Positions 50,327 through 59,711 of a stretch of 64,000 nt of DNA are shown here, piece by piece. The first letter of the stretch is position 1. Each line of letters opens with the position of its first letter. The translations under genes were made by a program, and so were the position numbers. This DNA is from Phoenix dactylifera (lineage: Eukaryota; Streptophyta; Magnoliopsida; Arecales; Arecaceae): NCBI RefSeq assembly GCF_009389715.1, contig NC_052399.1, forward strand, positions 16,309,646 through 16,373,645, read 5' to 3'. The notes under the pieces were generated by a model. That model saw only the letters and a list, made by a program, of their open reading frames with translations, made no database searches and had not been told where the DNA came from.

Positions 50327-50688
50327 GAAACCTGGAGGGAAAAGGGAGAGGGGACCAAAAACCAGAGAAAAAACCCGGAGCTGGAGAGAACCCTCCTAGA
50401 CCGGGGGAAAAAGGAAGAAAACAGCACAGACACAATTGAACACGGGATTCTCTTTGTCTTCTCCACATACTCTCTCCCCTGCTCTTCTCCACATACTTGC
50501 CCCCTCTGACTTAGGCATCGGAGGGCCGGCGCCGGGGAGCCCGGCCACCGGTTTTCTTTGCAGGACTTGCACACCCCCCCGCAGCGGAGGACGCAGCCAG
50601 CCGGCGCACCGCCGTCCGCCCCCTGCAGCAGCGGAGCTCCTCCTTCCCCGGCTTCACGGCGGCCCCCGGGTCTAATTTTCAGTAACAG

Positions 50689-50706
50689 TTGGCGCTAGAG
50701 GAAGGG
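50689..50706 (+). promoter_or_regulatory. Primer-binding site region
   Basis: TTGGCGCTAGAGGAAGGG begins one base after the LTR end. TGG is the expected complement of a tRNA 3' CCA. I did not assign the tRNA. Confidence 0.65.
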
Positions 50707-50721
50707 CCCGAGTTCGCTGCC

Positions 50722-52794
50722 ATGAAGCTAAGAAGCAAAGGGGCTTCCAATGCCTCTCAACGACCTCCACCTAGTCCGGAGCGTTCCGTCCGGAACTCAT
50801 CACCTCCGACCGAGTCAGTTCATCAAGTTCGGCCGGAGCAGTTCGATGCCCTGGTACAACAAGTGCAGGCCCTGGCTACTGCTGTCCAAAGCCTGCAACC
50901 CAGGGGCATCCCAACGGCACCGCCTCCTCCAGCTCCGGTTCAGCCGGAGCCTCCTACAAGTGGACTTCCCCTTCAAGGTCAGGACTCCCAAGTCCAGGCC
51001 TCCCCCTGGAGAGAGCGCCCAGCCAGAGGCCACGGAGGTTGGCCACAGCCTTCAGAAGCTGAGTCGGTTCCAGGGCAACCTGCGCTCGAACGAACCGCTG
51101 CAGCGATTCTCCAGAACGATGAACTCGACCGGAAGGTCGAGAGGCTGGAACGTCAAATCCAGGCACTCCACGGGAGGAAGTCAGGACGTAACGGCGACTT
51201 CGAGTTCAATACGAAGTCGCCCTTCTCCCAGGAAATCGAAGATGAACCGGTCCCGTCACGGTTCAAGATGCCCCAGGTGGAGCCCTACAACGGCAAGGCT
51301 GATCCCCTGGACCACCTAGAAAGCTACCGGGTCTTAATGGCCCTACAAGGAGCCTCGGAGGCCATGATGTGCAAAGCTTTTCCGGCGACACTCCGAGGAC
51401 CAGCCCGGTTGTGGTTTACCGGGCTAAAGCCGAGTACTGTCTCCTCCTTTGAGCAGCTCGGCAGACAGTTTGCTGGCAATTTCGCCGCCAGCCAGCCCCA
51501 GCGGCGGACATCCGACTCCCTCCTCGATATCAAACAAAAGGAGGGAGAATCCTTCAAGGAGTATTTGGATCGGTTCACCTCCGCAACATGGGAGGTCCGG
51601 GAGCTTGACCAGTCAATCGCCATGTCGGCACTGAAGACTGGAGCCCGGTCCTACAGATTTCTCTTCTCGATCGAGAAGAGTTTTCCCGCGGACCTCACCG
51701 AAATGTTCGCTCGGGCGCGGAAGTACGCCAAGGCAGAAGAAGCCGTGGCAGCCAGGCGGGGCGGAGCCGAGCAGAACCCCAAGAAGAGACGCCGCGAGGA
51801 GCGCGGCCAGCCTAAAAGCCCGTCTCCGCAACGAGCTAAGAATCCGCCCTGCCCAAAGAGTCCACCCCGGCTGAGGGGATCGCCACGGCAGAGGTCACCA
51901 CCCCGCCCGAGGTTCCCACTGCAAGCCCCTGCACCTGAAGGGAGGTATGAAAGATACACTCCCCTCAACGCTCCTCGGGCCGAAATCCTCATGGAGATCG
52001 AGAGTCGGGATCGCATCCGGCTCCCACCTCCGAAACCTGATACCCGAATCCGGCGCGATAATCGGAAGTATTGCCGTTTCCACCGGGATCAAGGCCATGA
52101 TACCGAGGAGTGTTACCAGCTCCGAAATGAGATCGAAGCACTCATCCGCCGAGGGGTGCTCGATCGGTTTGTGCAAGGCCGGCGTGAAGAGAAGCAGCCC
52201 GCCGAAGGAGCAGCACAGCCTGAAGGTTCGAATGCCAACAGGCCCATCGCCGGCGTCATCAACACTATCCGAGGAGGAGCCTCGGCTGGAGAAGCTCCGG
52301 AGGAAGAAACCTCCTCAAAGCGCCTGCGCGCCTCTGAAGCCATCTCCTTTTCAGATGATGATTTAAAGGGAGTCGAAACTCCCCATGATGATGCCGTGGT
52401 CATCTCCATGATCATAAATAGATTTGATGTAAAGCGCATCTTAGTTGATAATGGAAGCTCGGCGAACGTTTTGTACTTTGGTGCATATTATAAAATGGGG
52501 ATGACCAAAGAACAGCTGCGGAGGATGAATGCTCCGTTGGTTGGATTCACTGGGGATTCAGTCCCAGTAGAGGGCGAGATCGACCTTCTGGTCACAGCCG
52601 GGGTCGCCCCCCGTGAAAGTACCGTGGGAATGAACTTCCTCGTGATACGCCTTCCCTCGGTCTATAACGCCATCCTCGGAAGGCCAGGCCTCAACGCCCT
52701 CCGAGCGGTGGTCTCCACTCATCACCTGCTCATGCGATTCCCCACCAGCCAGGGGGTCGGCGAAGTCCGGAGGGAACCTACTGCTACAAGGTAA
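50722..52794 (+). CDS. Retrotransposon gag and aspartic protease
   Basis: 690 residues from the first ATG (MKLRSKGASN). Residues about 1-150 are proline-rich. The retrotransposon gag domain starts near 185 (FKMPQVEPYNGKADPLDHLE, WFTGLKPSTVSSFEQL). A basic linker rich in Arg/Pro follows, then a Cys/His nucleic-acid-binding motif near 450 (YCRFHRDQGHDTEECYQL). The retropepsin active-site region is near 575 (ILVDNGSSANVLY), with the later ILGRPGLNAL motif. Gag forms the particle and protease cuts the polyprotein. Soon after the protease the frame is lost at a deletion junction (about 52765-52772) and stops, so it no longer continues into reverse transcriptase. Both domains otherwise look intact. 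Confidence 0.9.
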   Translation: MKLRSKGASNASQRPPPSPERSVRNSSPPTESVHQVRPEQFDALVQQVQALATAVQSLQPRGIPTAPPPPAPVQPEPPTSGLPLQGQDSQVQASPWRERPARGHGGWPQPSEAESVPGQPALERTAAAILQNDELDRKVERLERQIQALHGRKSGRNGDFEFNTKSPFSQEIEDEPVPSRFKMPQVEPYNGKADPLDHLESYRVLMALQGASEAMMCKAFPATLRGPARLWFTGLKPSTVSSFEQLGRQFAGNFAASQPQRRTSDSLLDIKQKEGESFKEYLDRFTSATWEVRELDQSIAMSALKTGARSYRFLFSIEKSFPADLTEMFARARKYAKAEEAVAARRGGAEQNPKKRRREERGQPKSPSPQRAKNPPCPKSPPRLRGSPRQRSPPRPRFPLQAPAPEGRYERYTPLNAPRAEILMEIESRDRIRLPPPKPDTRIRRDNRKYCRFHRDQGHDTEECYQLRNEIEALIRRGVLDRFVQGRREEKQPAEGAAQPEGSNANRPIAGVINTIRGGASAGEAPEEETSSKRLRASEAISFSDDDLKGVETPHDDAVVISMIINRFDVKRILVDNGSSANVLYFGAYYKMGMTKEQLRRMNAPLVGFTGDSVPVEGEIDLLVTAGVAPRESTVGMNFLVIRLPSVYNAILGRPGLNALRAVVSTHHLLMRFPTSQGVGEVRREPTATR

Positions 52795-54020
52795 TGCCGT
52801 TCGGCTTGAAAAATGCCGGGGCAACCTATCAAAGACTGGTCAGCCGGATCTTCAAAGATCAGATAGGCCGGAATATGGAGGTCTATGTGGATGATATGCT
52901 GGTAAAAAGCAAGGTGGCGCAAGATCATATAGCCGACCTCAATGAAGCATTCTCCACACTCCGAAAGTACCAGATGAAGCTCAATCCAGCCAAATGTGCA
53001 TTCGGGGTCACCTCCGGCAAATTCCTCGGCTTCATCATTACACAGCGAGGAATTGAGGCCAATCCAGAGAAGATCCGAGCCCTCCAAAAGATGACGCCCC
53101 CCAGGACGGTCAAGGAGGTACAACGGCTAACAGGCCGAGTTGCAGCCCTCGGGAGATTCATCTCCCGCTCGGCTGAGCGCTGCCTTCCATTCTTTGCAGC
53201 CCTCAAGAAGCCGAAGAACTTTTTATGGTCGGACGAGTGCCAACAATCTTTCGAGGAGCTCAAGCATCTCCTGGCTTCCCCTCCCCTGCTCACAAAGCCA
53301 CAACAGGGTGAGATCCTCTACTTGTATCTGGCCGTCTCCCCTACGGCAGTAAGCTCGGTCCTGGTCCGAGAGGAGGGCAAACTTCAAAAGCCAGTGTATT
53401 ATACCAGCCGGGTCTTGAGGGACGCCGAGACCCGATACACCAAGCTCGAGAAGACCGCCTATGCTCTGGTCATCTCGGCTCGAAGGCTCCGACCGTACTT
53501 CCAAGCCCACACAGTGGCTGTGCTGACCGACCAGCCGGTCAAGCAGATCCTGCAGAAATCAGATCGCGCGGGACGGATCGCCAAGTGGGCCATCGAGCTC
53601 GGCAAATTCGACATCGAGTACCGACCCAGACCGGCGATCAAAGCACAAGCGCTCGCAGACTTTATTGTCGAGTGCACTATACTGGATGAGATCGAGATCG
53701 AACCTGAACCACCAGTGGAGCAGACCCCGAGTTTGACATGGACTCTGCATGTCGATGGCTCTTCAAACTCGGGGGGTAGCGGAGCAGGGCTCATCCTCAC
53801 TAGCCCAGAAGGAGTGGTCGCCGAGCAAGCCCTGCGTCTCGAGTTCCCTGCTTCCAATAATATGGCAGAGTACGAAGCGCTCGTCGCCGGGCTCAAGCTA
53901 GCCAAAGAGCTAGGAGTGAAGGACTTGAAGGCCTTCAGCGATTCTCAGCTCGTCGTCAACCAAATTATGGGCGACCTCGAAGCCAGAGACCCGACCGTGC
54001 AGAAGTATCTTCAGAAGGAT
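52770..54020 (+). pseudogene. Truncated reverse transcriptase with gypsy RNase H and second plant-type RNase H
   Basis: The frame picks up in mid reverse transcriptase at EGTYCYKVMPFGLKNAGATY and contains the catalytic YVDD box at 52884-52895. Connection and gypsy RNase H follow (FLWSDECQQSFEELK about 53218, VYYTSRVLRDAETRY, VLTDQPVKQIL). A second RNase H follows (LHVDGSSNSGGSGAGLIL about 53745, NMAEYEALVAGL, FSDSQLVVNQI), with Asp, Glu and Asp positions present. Missing are the fingers and first palm motif with its catalytic Asp, so polymerase activity cannot remain. Homology ends at VQKYLQK near 54018, running straight into tandem repeats; no integrase zinc finger or DDE core is found anywhere. 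It is one base out of phase with the gag-protease frame. Confidence 0.88.
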
Positions 54021-54039
54021 TATTTCTCCTACCCTGAGA

Positions 54040-55140
54040 CATCAGGATGCCCCAATATATTGGGATGCCCTGACCACGGTCGGGATGCCCCGATCCGTCG
54101 GGATGCCCCGAGACGTCGGGATGCCCCGGCTATAGGGACGCCCGAGACATCGGGATATGAGTTAGCGGTCCTCTCTGACCGGACGAGCTCGGCTCGTGCT
54201 CCATCGGCTATGAGTTAGCGGTCCTCTCTGACCGGACGAGCTCGGCTCGTGCTCCATCGGCTATGAGTTAGCGGTCCTCTCTGACCGGACGAGCTCGGCT
54301 CGTGCTCCTACCCCGATCCGTCGGGATGCCCCGGTTATAGGGACGCCCGAGACATCGGGATATGAGTTAGCGGTCCTCTCTGACCGGACGAGCTCGGCTC
54401 GTGCTCCATCGGCTATGAGTTAGCGGTCCTCTCTGACTGGACGAGCTCGGCTCGTGCTCCATCGGCTATGAGTTAGCGGTCCTCTCTGACCGGACGAGCT
54501 CGGCTCGTGCTCCTACCCCGATCCGTCGGGATGCCCCGAGACGTCGGGATGCCCCGGCTATAGGGACGCCCGAGACGTCGGGATACTACCCTGACCACGG
54601 TCAGGATGCCCCGAGACGTCGGGATGCCCCGAGACGTCGGGATGCCCCGGCTATAGGGACGCCCGAGACGTCGGGATATGAGTTAGCGGTCCTCTCTGAC
54701 CGGACGAGCTCGGCTCGTGCTCCATCGGCTATGAGTTAGCGGTCCTCTCTGACCGGACGAGCTCGGCTCGTGCTCCATCGGCTATGAGTTAGCGGTCCTC
54801 TCTGACCGGACGAGCTCGGCTCGTGCTCCATCGACTATTGAGTAGCAGTCCTCTCTGACCGGACGAGCTCGGCTCGTGCTCCATCGATTATTGAGTAGCG
54901 GTCCTCTCTGACCGGACGAGCTCGGCTCGTGCTCCATCGATTATTGAGTAGCGGTTCTCTCTGACCGGACGAGCTCGGCTCGTGCTCCATCGATTATTGA
55001 ATAGCGGTCCTCTGACCGGACGAGCTCGGCTCGTGCTCCTACCCCGACCTCGGCCGGGATGCCTCGAGACGTCGAGACGCCCCGGTTCATCGGGATGCCC
55101 CGATACGTTGGGATGTTGTCTTTATTGGCCAAATGAGCTC
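54040..55140. repeat. Composite tandem repeat block (53-bp units mixed with short CGTCGGGATGCCCC units)
   Basis: About fourteen copies of a unit near 53 bp, starting TATGAGTTAGCGGTCCTCTC and containing the palindromic ACGAGCTCGGCTCGT, occur in three clusters. They alternate with shorter runs of roughly 15-bp units of the type GACGTCGGGATGCCCC. It replaces the end of pol where integrase would be. Confidence 0.88.
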
Positions 55141-55193
55141 GGCTCATTCTTTACCAGCTTCAACCAACGAGCTCGGCTCGTTCCTTCATCGAG

Positions 55194-56453
55194 GGATTTC
55201 TCTGTCGACGCCCTCCAAAAATGGAGTCCGAGCAGAGAAGCGTCTTCAGTCGCCTTGGCGCAAGGACGCATACGGTACAAGGTACCCATTTATTTGATGT
55301 TTTTACATTACCCATTATTGGATTTCTCTGCCGACGTCCTCGAAGAACGGAGTCCGAGCAGAGAAGCGTCTTCAGTCGCCTCGGCGCAAGGACGCATACG
55401 GTACAAGGTATCCATTTATTTAATGTTTTTACATTACCCATTATTGGATTTCTCTGCCGACGTCCTCGAAGAACGGAGTCCGAGCAGAGAAGCGTCTTCA
55501 GTCGCCTCGGCGCAAGGACACATACGGTACAAGGTACCCATTTATTTAATGTTTTTACATTACCCATTATTGGATTTCTCTGCCGACGTCCTCGAAGAAC
55601 GGAGTCCGAGCAGAGAAGCGTCTTCAGTCGCCTCGGCGCAAGGACGCATACGGTACAAGGTACCCATTTATTTAATGTTTTTACATTACCCATTATTGGA
55701 TTTCTCTGCCGACGTCCTCGAAGAACGGAGTCCGAGCAGAGAAGCGTCTTCAGTCGCCTCGGCGCAAGGACGCATACGGTACAAGGTACCCATTTATTTA
55801 ATGTTTTTACATTACCCATTATTGGATTTCTCTGCCGACGTCCTCGAAGAACGGAGTCCGAGCAGAGAAGCGTCTTCAGTCGCCTCGGCGCAAGGACGCA
55901 TACGGTACAAGGTACCCATTTATTTAATGTTTTTACATTACCCATTATTGGATTTCTCTGCCGACGTCCTCGAAGAACGGAGTCCGAGCAGAGAAGCGTC
56001 TTCAGTCGCCTCGGCGCAAGGACGCATACGGTACAAGGTACCCATTTATTTAATGTTTTTACATTACCCATTATTGGATTTCTCTGCCGACGTCCTCGAA
56101 GAACGGAGTCCGAGCAGAGAAGCGTCTTCAGTCGCCTCGGCGCAAGGACGCATACGGTACAAGGTACCCATTTATTTAATGTTTTTACATTACCCATTAT
56201 TGGATTTCTCTGCCGACGTCCTCGAAGAACGGAGTCCGAGCAGAGAAGCGTCTTCAGTCGCCTCGGCGCAAGGACGCATACGGTACAAGGTACCCATTTA
56301 TTTAATGTTTTTACATTACCCATTATTGGATTTCTCTGCCGACGTCCTCGAAGAACGGAGTCCGAGCAGAGAAGCGTCTTCAGTCGCCTCGGCGCAAGGA
56401 CGCATACGGTACAAGGTACCCATTTATTTAATGTTTTTACATTACCCATTATT
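55194..56453. repeat. Ten perfect-length tandem copies of a 126-bp monomer
   Basis: Copies start every 126 bp from 55194 (55320, 55446, 55572 and so on to 56328) with GGATTTCTCTG and end CCCATTATT. Copy 1 is diverged; copies 2-10 are almost identical, with single-base variants in copies 2 and 3. Because 126 is a multiple of three, several frames on both strands stay open across the whole array. These are not genes. Confidence 0.97.
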
Positions 56454-56976
56454 GGATGCTCATGACACCGACACATTGTTGCAAGTCCGGTGAATCCCCG
56501 TCACGGGCTGACGGGTATGCAGTCCATTTGTAAGAAAAGAATCCGGTTCGCCCCGGCAACCCGAGGCTCGGATTCGAAATTCGCCGCATTAAGAAGTCCC
56601 AAGTCCTAACGACCGCCCTAGGGCCTAGTCGAATTCTGGACTAGGCTCGGAAAAACGTTCCGAGCCCAAACCCTTGGTATAAGCACAAGCGTTGCTACAC
56701 CATTAGTCGAAGAACCGAGCAATGGAGCTCGGCAAGCCAAACTCTAACTCAAAACCCTGTGGCGGGAAAAGCTCAGGCCCTAGAGCCCATATCCTCGGAA
56801 CCTAAAACAGATCCGAGCAGAGAAACTTAAACTACAATAGACGAGTTTCCACACAAATGAATATTCATTTCAAAAAGCCCGGAGGCCTAGTACAAGAGCT
56901 CGGACCCGGCCTTAACAAAGTATAGAGGCCGCTCCGGCTTACAAAAAAGAAAAAGAAGATAGGAAAAAGGGGAAAA
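56454..56976. other. Non-repetitive spacer between the 126-bp array and the antisense gene
   Basis: About 520 bp of GC-balanced sequence with no ORF of interest. It would be the 3' UTR of the antisense gene. Confidence 0.5.
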
Positions 56977-59178
56977 CTACACCAAGGGCTCAGGCCCGGC
57001 GACTTCAGGAATAGTTGGCTCTTCTGCGGCCGAGGCCCCCACGGTGGCTTTGGGAGCTGCCTCGGTGACCTCGAGAGCGATCTCGCCTTCTTCAGCTTGA
57101 CCCTCCTGGTCGGTCCCGCCAGAGGTTGGAACCTCTACCTCCGCCTCCGCTTCTGGGTTTTCGACCCCAGCGCCTGGTTGAAGCAGGCTAAGGTCGAAAT
57201 CTGGGAGAAGTCGCCGCAACTGATTGCGGAAGTCCTTGAAGCCCTGGATGAGACCATTGACGCCTTCCTCTTCCATCAAGTCGCGAAACTCTTCCGATTC
57301 GCGGAAGAGCTTGACGGCGTCCTGGGCCTGCTCCCGGGCCTCCTTCTCTCGAGCCTCGTGGTAGGCGGCCTTCCGCTCCAAAATCTTTATTTCTCTCTCG
57401 CGATCCGCGAGCAGAGATTGCACGTCAAGTAGACGGATCTCGAGATCTCGGACCTTTATTCGAGCCTCCCCCACCTCCTGCTCGCGTATAGCGAGCGACG
57501 ATTCGGCCTCCGTCCGGCGGGCCTCCGCGGCGCGCACTTCAGACATAGTCAAAGAGTGCGCGCCCTTCTCCTCTTCAAGTTCGGCGACCAGAGTCCGAAC
57601 CTCGTCTTCGGCCGCCCCTAGCTTCGCTTGAAGCACTTTCTGCTCGGCCTCAGACGCGAGGAACTTTGTTTCGGCCTCCTCGCGCCCCCTTTGATGCCTT
57701 CGGGCCCGGCCCCGATAGTCCTGGATGATGTGAATCATCGTCTCGGTCTCGTGGAGGCGCTGCAAGAGGGACATGTAAGAAACAGTTTTAAGCCGAAACA
57801 CAAATTTGCACAGAGATAAAAGCTGACTTACTCGGATGGAAGAGCAAATAGCGGAGTCCATGAACTCGCCGTAGTTCATGGACCGAATTTTGGCCTGGTC
57901 GGCCGGGAGCAGCGCGACCCGAAGAACTTCGCGCGCCACTTGTGCATTATCGAGGGCCGAGTCGCCCTCGAAAACAGCCCATCCAGGAGCGTAAGGCACC
58001 CGCTCCTGAGGACCCGAAGAACCCGCCAGACCGGCCTCAGCTGGCCTGGGTGCGGCCGACCCCGTTGCTTCTTGGCTATTCCCCGGCTCAGAGCTGGGGA
58101 ATTGGGGTCGAGTAGACGGCTGACCGGACCGCTGCGTGGTAGAGGTGGGGCGTGCGAGCGCCAGATCTGTTGAGGCCCTCCCTCCCTGGTCGGAATTTGG
58201 AGCTTCCCGCCGACCAGGGACTTGCGAAATCGGCACCGGACGCGGAAGTGCCATCGTGGCTTCGCCAGAGCCCACGCCCTCTCCCCGACCAGCCTCAGGG
58301 CGCACGGGGCGAGAAGCGCGCGCCTCAACTGTTGTGGTCGTCGAGGTCTTCGCTTTCTTCCTCGGCTCGGTCGGTTCTCCTGAGAGTTCGGCCGCCCTCT
58401 TCTGGAAGCAGGCGTAAAGGACTTCGCTCTTGGTCACCATTTTTGCGATGTCTGCAAAGATAAGCAAAATTAGAACATTAGAACAATAAGGAAATAAGAA
58501 GTTGCTGTAACTATCCTTACCCTGAGGACGTGCCGAGCTCAAGCCCACGTTCACCAGGGCGTCCTCGCTAATGAGGCCGTTCAGCAAAATCCCGTCCCCA
58601 AGGTTGCGGATGGTATCGAAGATCTCCTGCTCACGCGGAGAAAGCTGGGGGAGCCTGTTGATGGATTTAAGTTGGGCCGGCCTCCACCTGGGGTCAAACC
58701 CCCAGGACCGTTCAGAACCCAGGAAGAAGAATTTCTCCTTCCAACCATGAATGGATGAGGGGGCACCATGAAAAAGTGGCCGACCCACCCGGAGGGCGAT
58801 GTAGAGCCACTCTCCGTCTCCCGGGTTCGACTTGAAAATAAAAAGTCGCCGGAAGACGTTGACAGAGGTAGGAATCCCCTATAGTAAACACAGTGACAGG
58901 AAACCCATCACTGTCCTCCAAGCGTTTGGAGTGAGTTGCGCCGGAACCAACTGGCATACCGCCAGCAACTCATTCACAAAGCCGTGAAGAGGAAATCGGA
59001 GGCCGGCCCAGAGTGACTCCGAGTGCACTCCGATCCAGCCTACCGGAGGATCGGTTACCCGATCCCTTCGCCTGGCGGGTTCCAAACGGAACCCGTGAAG
59101 AGGAAAAAACCACTCTTCGGTCATCTCGACCTCCAGGACACTCATGGTGGACACTACTTCACTAGGCAAAGAACCCAT
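56977..59178 (-). pseudogene. Antisense retrotransposon-borne gene of the 'putative gypsy-type transposon' family (one in-frame stop)
   Basis: Read on the - strand from an ATG at 59178: MGSLPSEVVSTMSVLEVEMT, then GFVNELLAVCQLVPAQLTPN, an in-frame TAG at 58881-58879, then GIPTSVNVFRRLFIF, VGRPLFHGAPSSIHGWK and FFFLGSERSWGFDPRW. These are hallmarks of the plant family annotated as putative gypsy-type transposon (PF04195). Two small introns with good borders are visible: 58520-58452 (GTAAGG to TTTGCAG, 69 nt) and 57831-57760 (GTAAGT to CTTGCAG, 72 nt). Both keep the frame whether or not spliced. After a Pro/Ser-rich linker (about 58400-57900) comes a long Glu/Ala/Arg-rich coiled coil (about 57750-57250) and an acidic C-terminus ending VAGPEPLV. 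Function is unknown. Apart from the TAG the frame is open over about 730 codons, so the stop may be recent. Confidence 0.8.
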
Positions 59179-59314
59179 TGCAAGAGAGAGAAGTCAAAAA
59201 GAAGGGGGACCTGGGGAAGATGCCGGAGAAAAGGGACTTCGGTCTGAGGAAGACTGGAAGAATAGGAAGCTGGAAGCAGAAAGCAATAGAAAGAGGACAG
59301 GGGGCCGGGGGAGA

Positions 59315-59324
59315 GTTTATATAG
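59315..59324 (-). promoter_or_regulatory. TATA box of the antisense gene
   Basis: On the - strand the sequence reads CTATATAAAC, about 140 bp upstream of the antisense ATG, in a CCCC-flanked setting typical of plant TATA promoters. It suggests the antisense gene has its own promoter. Confidence 0.65.
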
Positions 59325-59711
59325 ACCTCCCCAACGGCCCGGATCAGCGAAGAAAACGCTGCGTCCCGGTTAGATGATAACACGTGTCGGTCTAAAAGAC
59401 AGAACGACGCATTTAATTAGGGCTAGCGCTTCGAACATCGAAGCGCCCCATCGGATCGTGCGGAAAGGCGTCCGCAATCGAAGATCGTGCGGCCCCATCA
59501 TGAGCCCACGACGCGAGGACGCTTCGCAAAAAGTGTCCCAATAATGAGGCTTTTCGGGAAGGAAGAGACGCCGCCTATTAAAGGCACCTCGAAGCTTCCG
59601 ATAATTCAAAACGCGCAGTAAATCGAAATTTTCGGAATTCGTAATGACCCAACTAAAGCTACTTCCCGCGCTCCAGCTGGTAGCCAACTGGAACTCGGAA
59701 GTCGGGGGTAG

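Larger units (their letters stand above)
49429..50687 (+). repeat. 5' LTR (1259 bp)
   Basis: Begins TGTTGGGGGAAAAACCCC and ends CAGTAACA. The first 340 bp carry about nine degenerate 30-bp tandem units (49465-49764, consensus GCTCGGCCAAAGAGTGCCGA). A TATA box lies at 50319. It is 16 bp longer than the 3' LTR because of a hairpin-forming segment at 49834-49857. Confidence 0.95.

Noticed and set aside
55194..56453. Regular repeat array resembling CRISPR
   Set aside because: Monomers are contiguous and identical with no unique spacers, and the context is a plant retrotransposon.
55160..56476. 438-codon open frame on the - strand with a repeating 42-residue unit
   Set aside because: Same arithmetic artefact of the 126-bp tandem repeat, overlapping the + strand frames.
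54982..56493. 503-codon open frame on the + strand (and a 414-codon one at 55221-56465)
   Set aside because: It is the 126-bp array read through. The monomer is a multiple of three and happens to lack stops in these frames; no protein family is matched.
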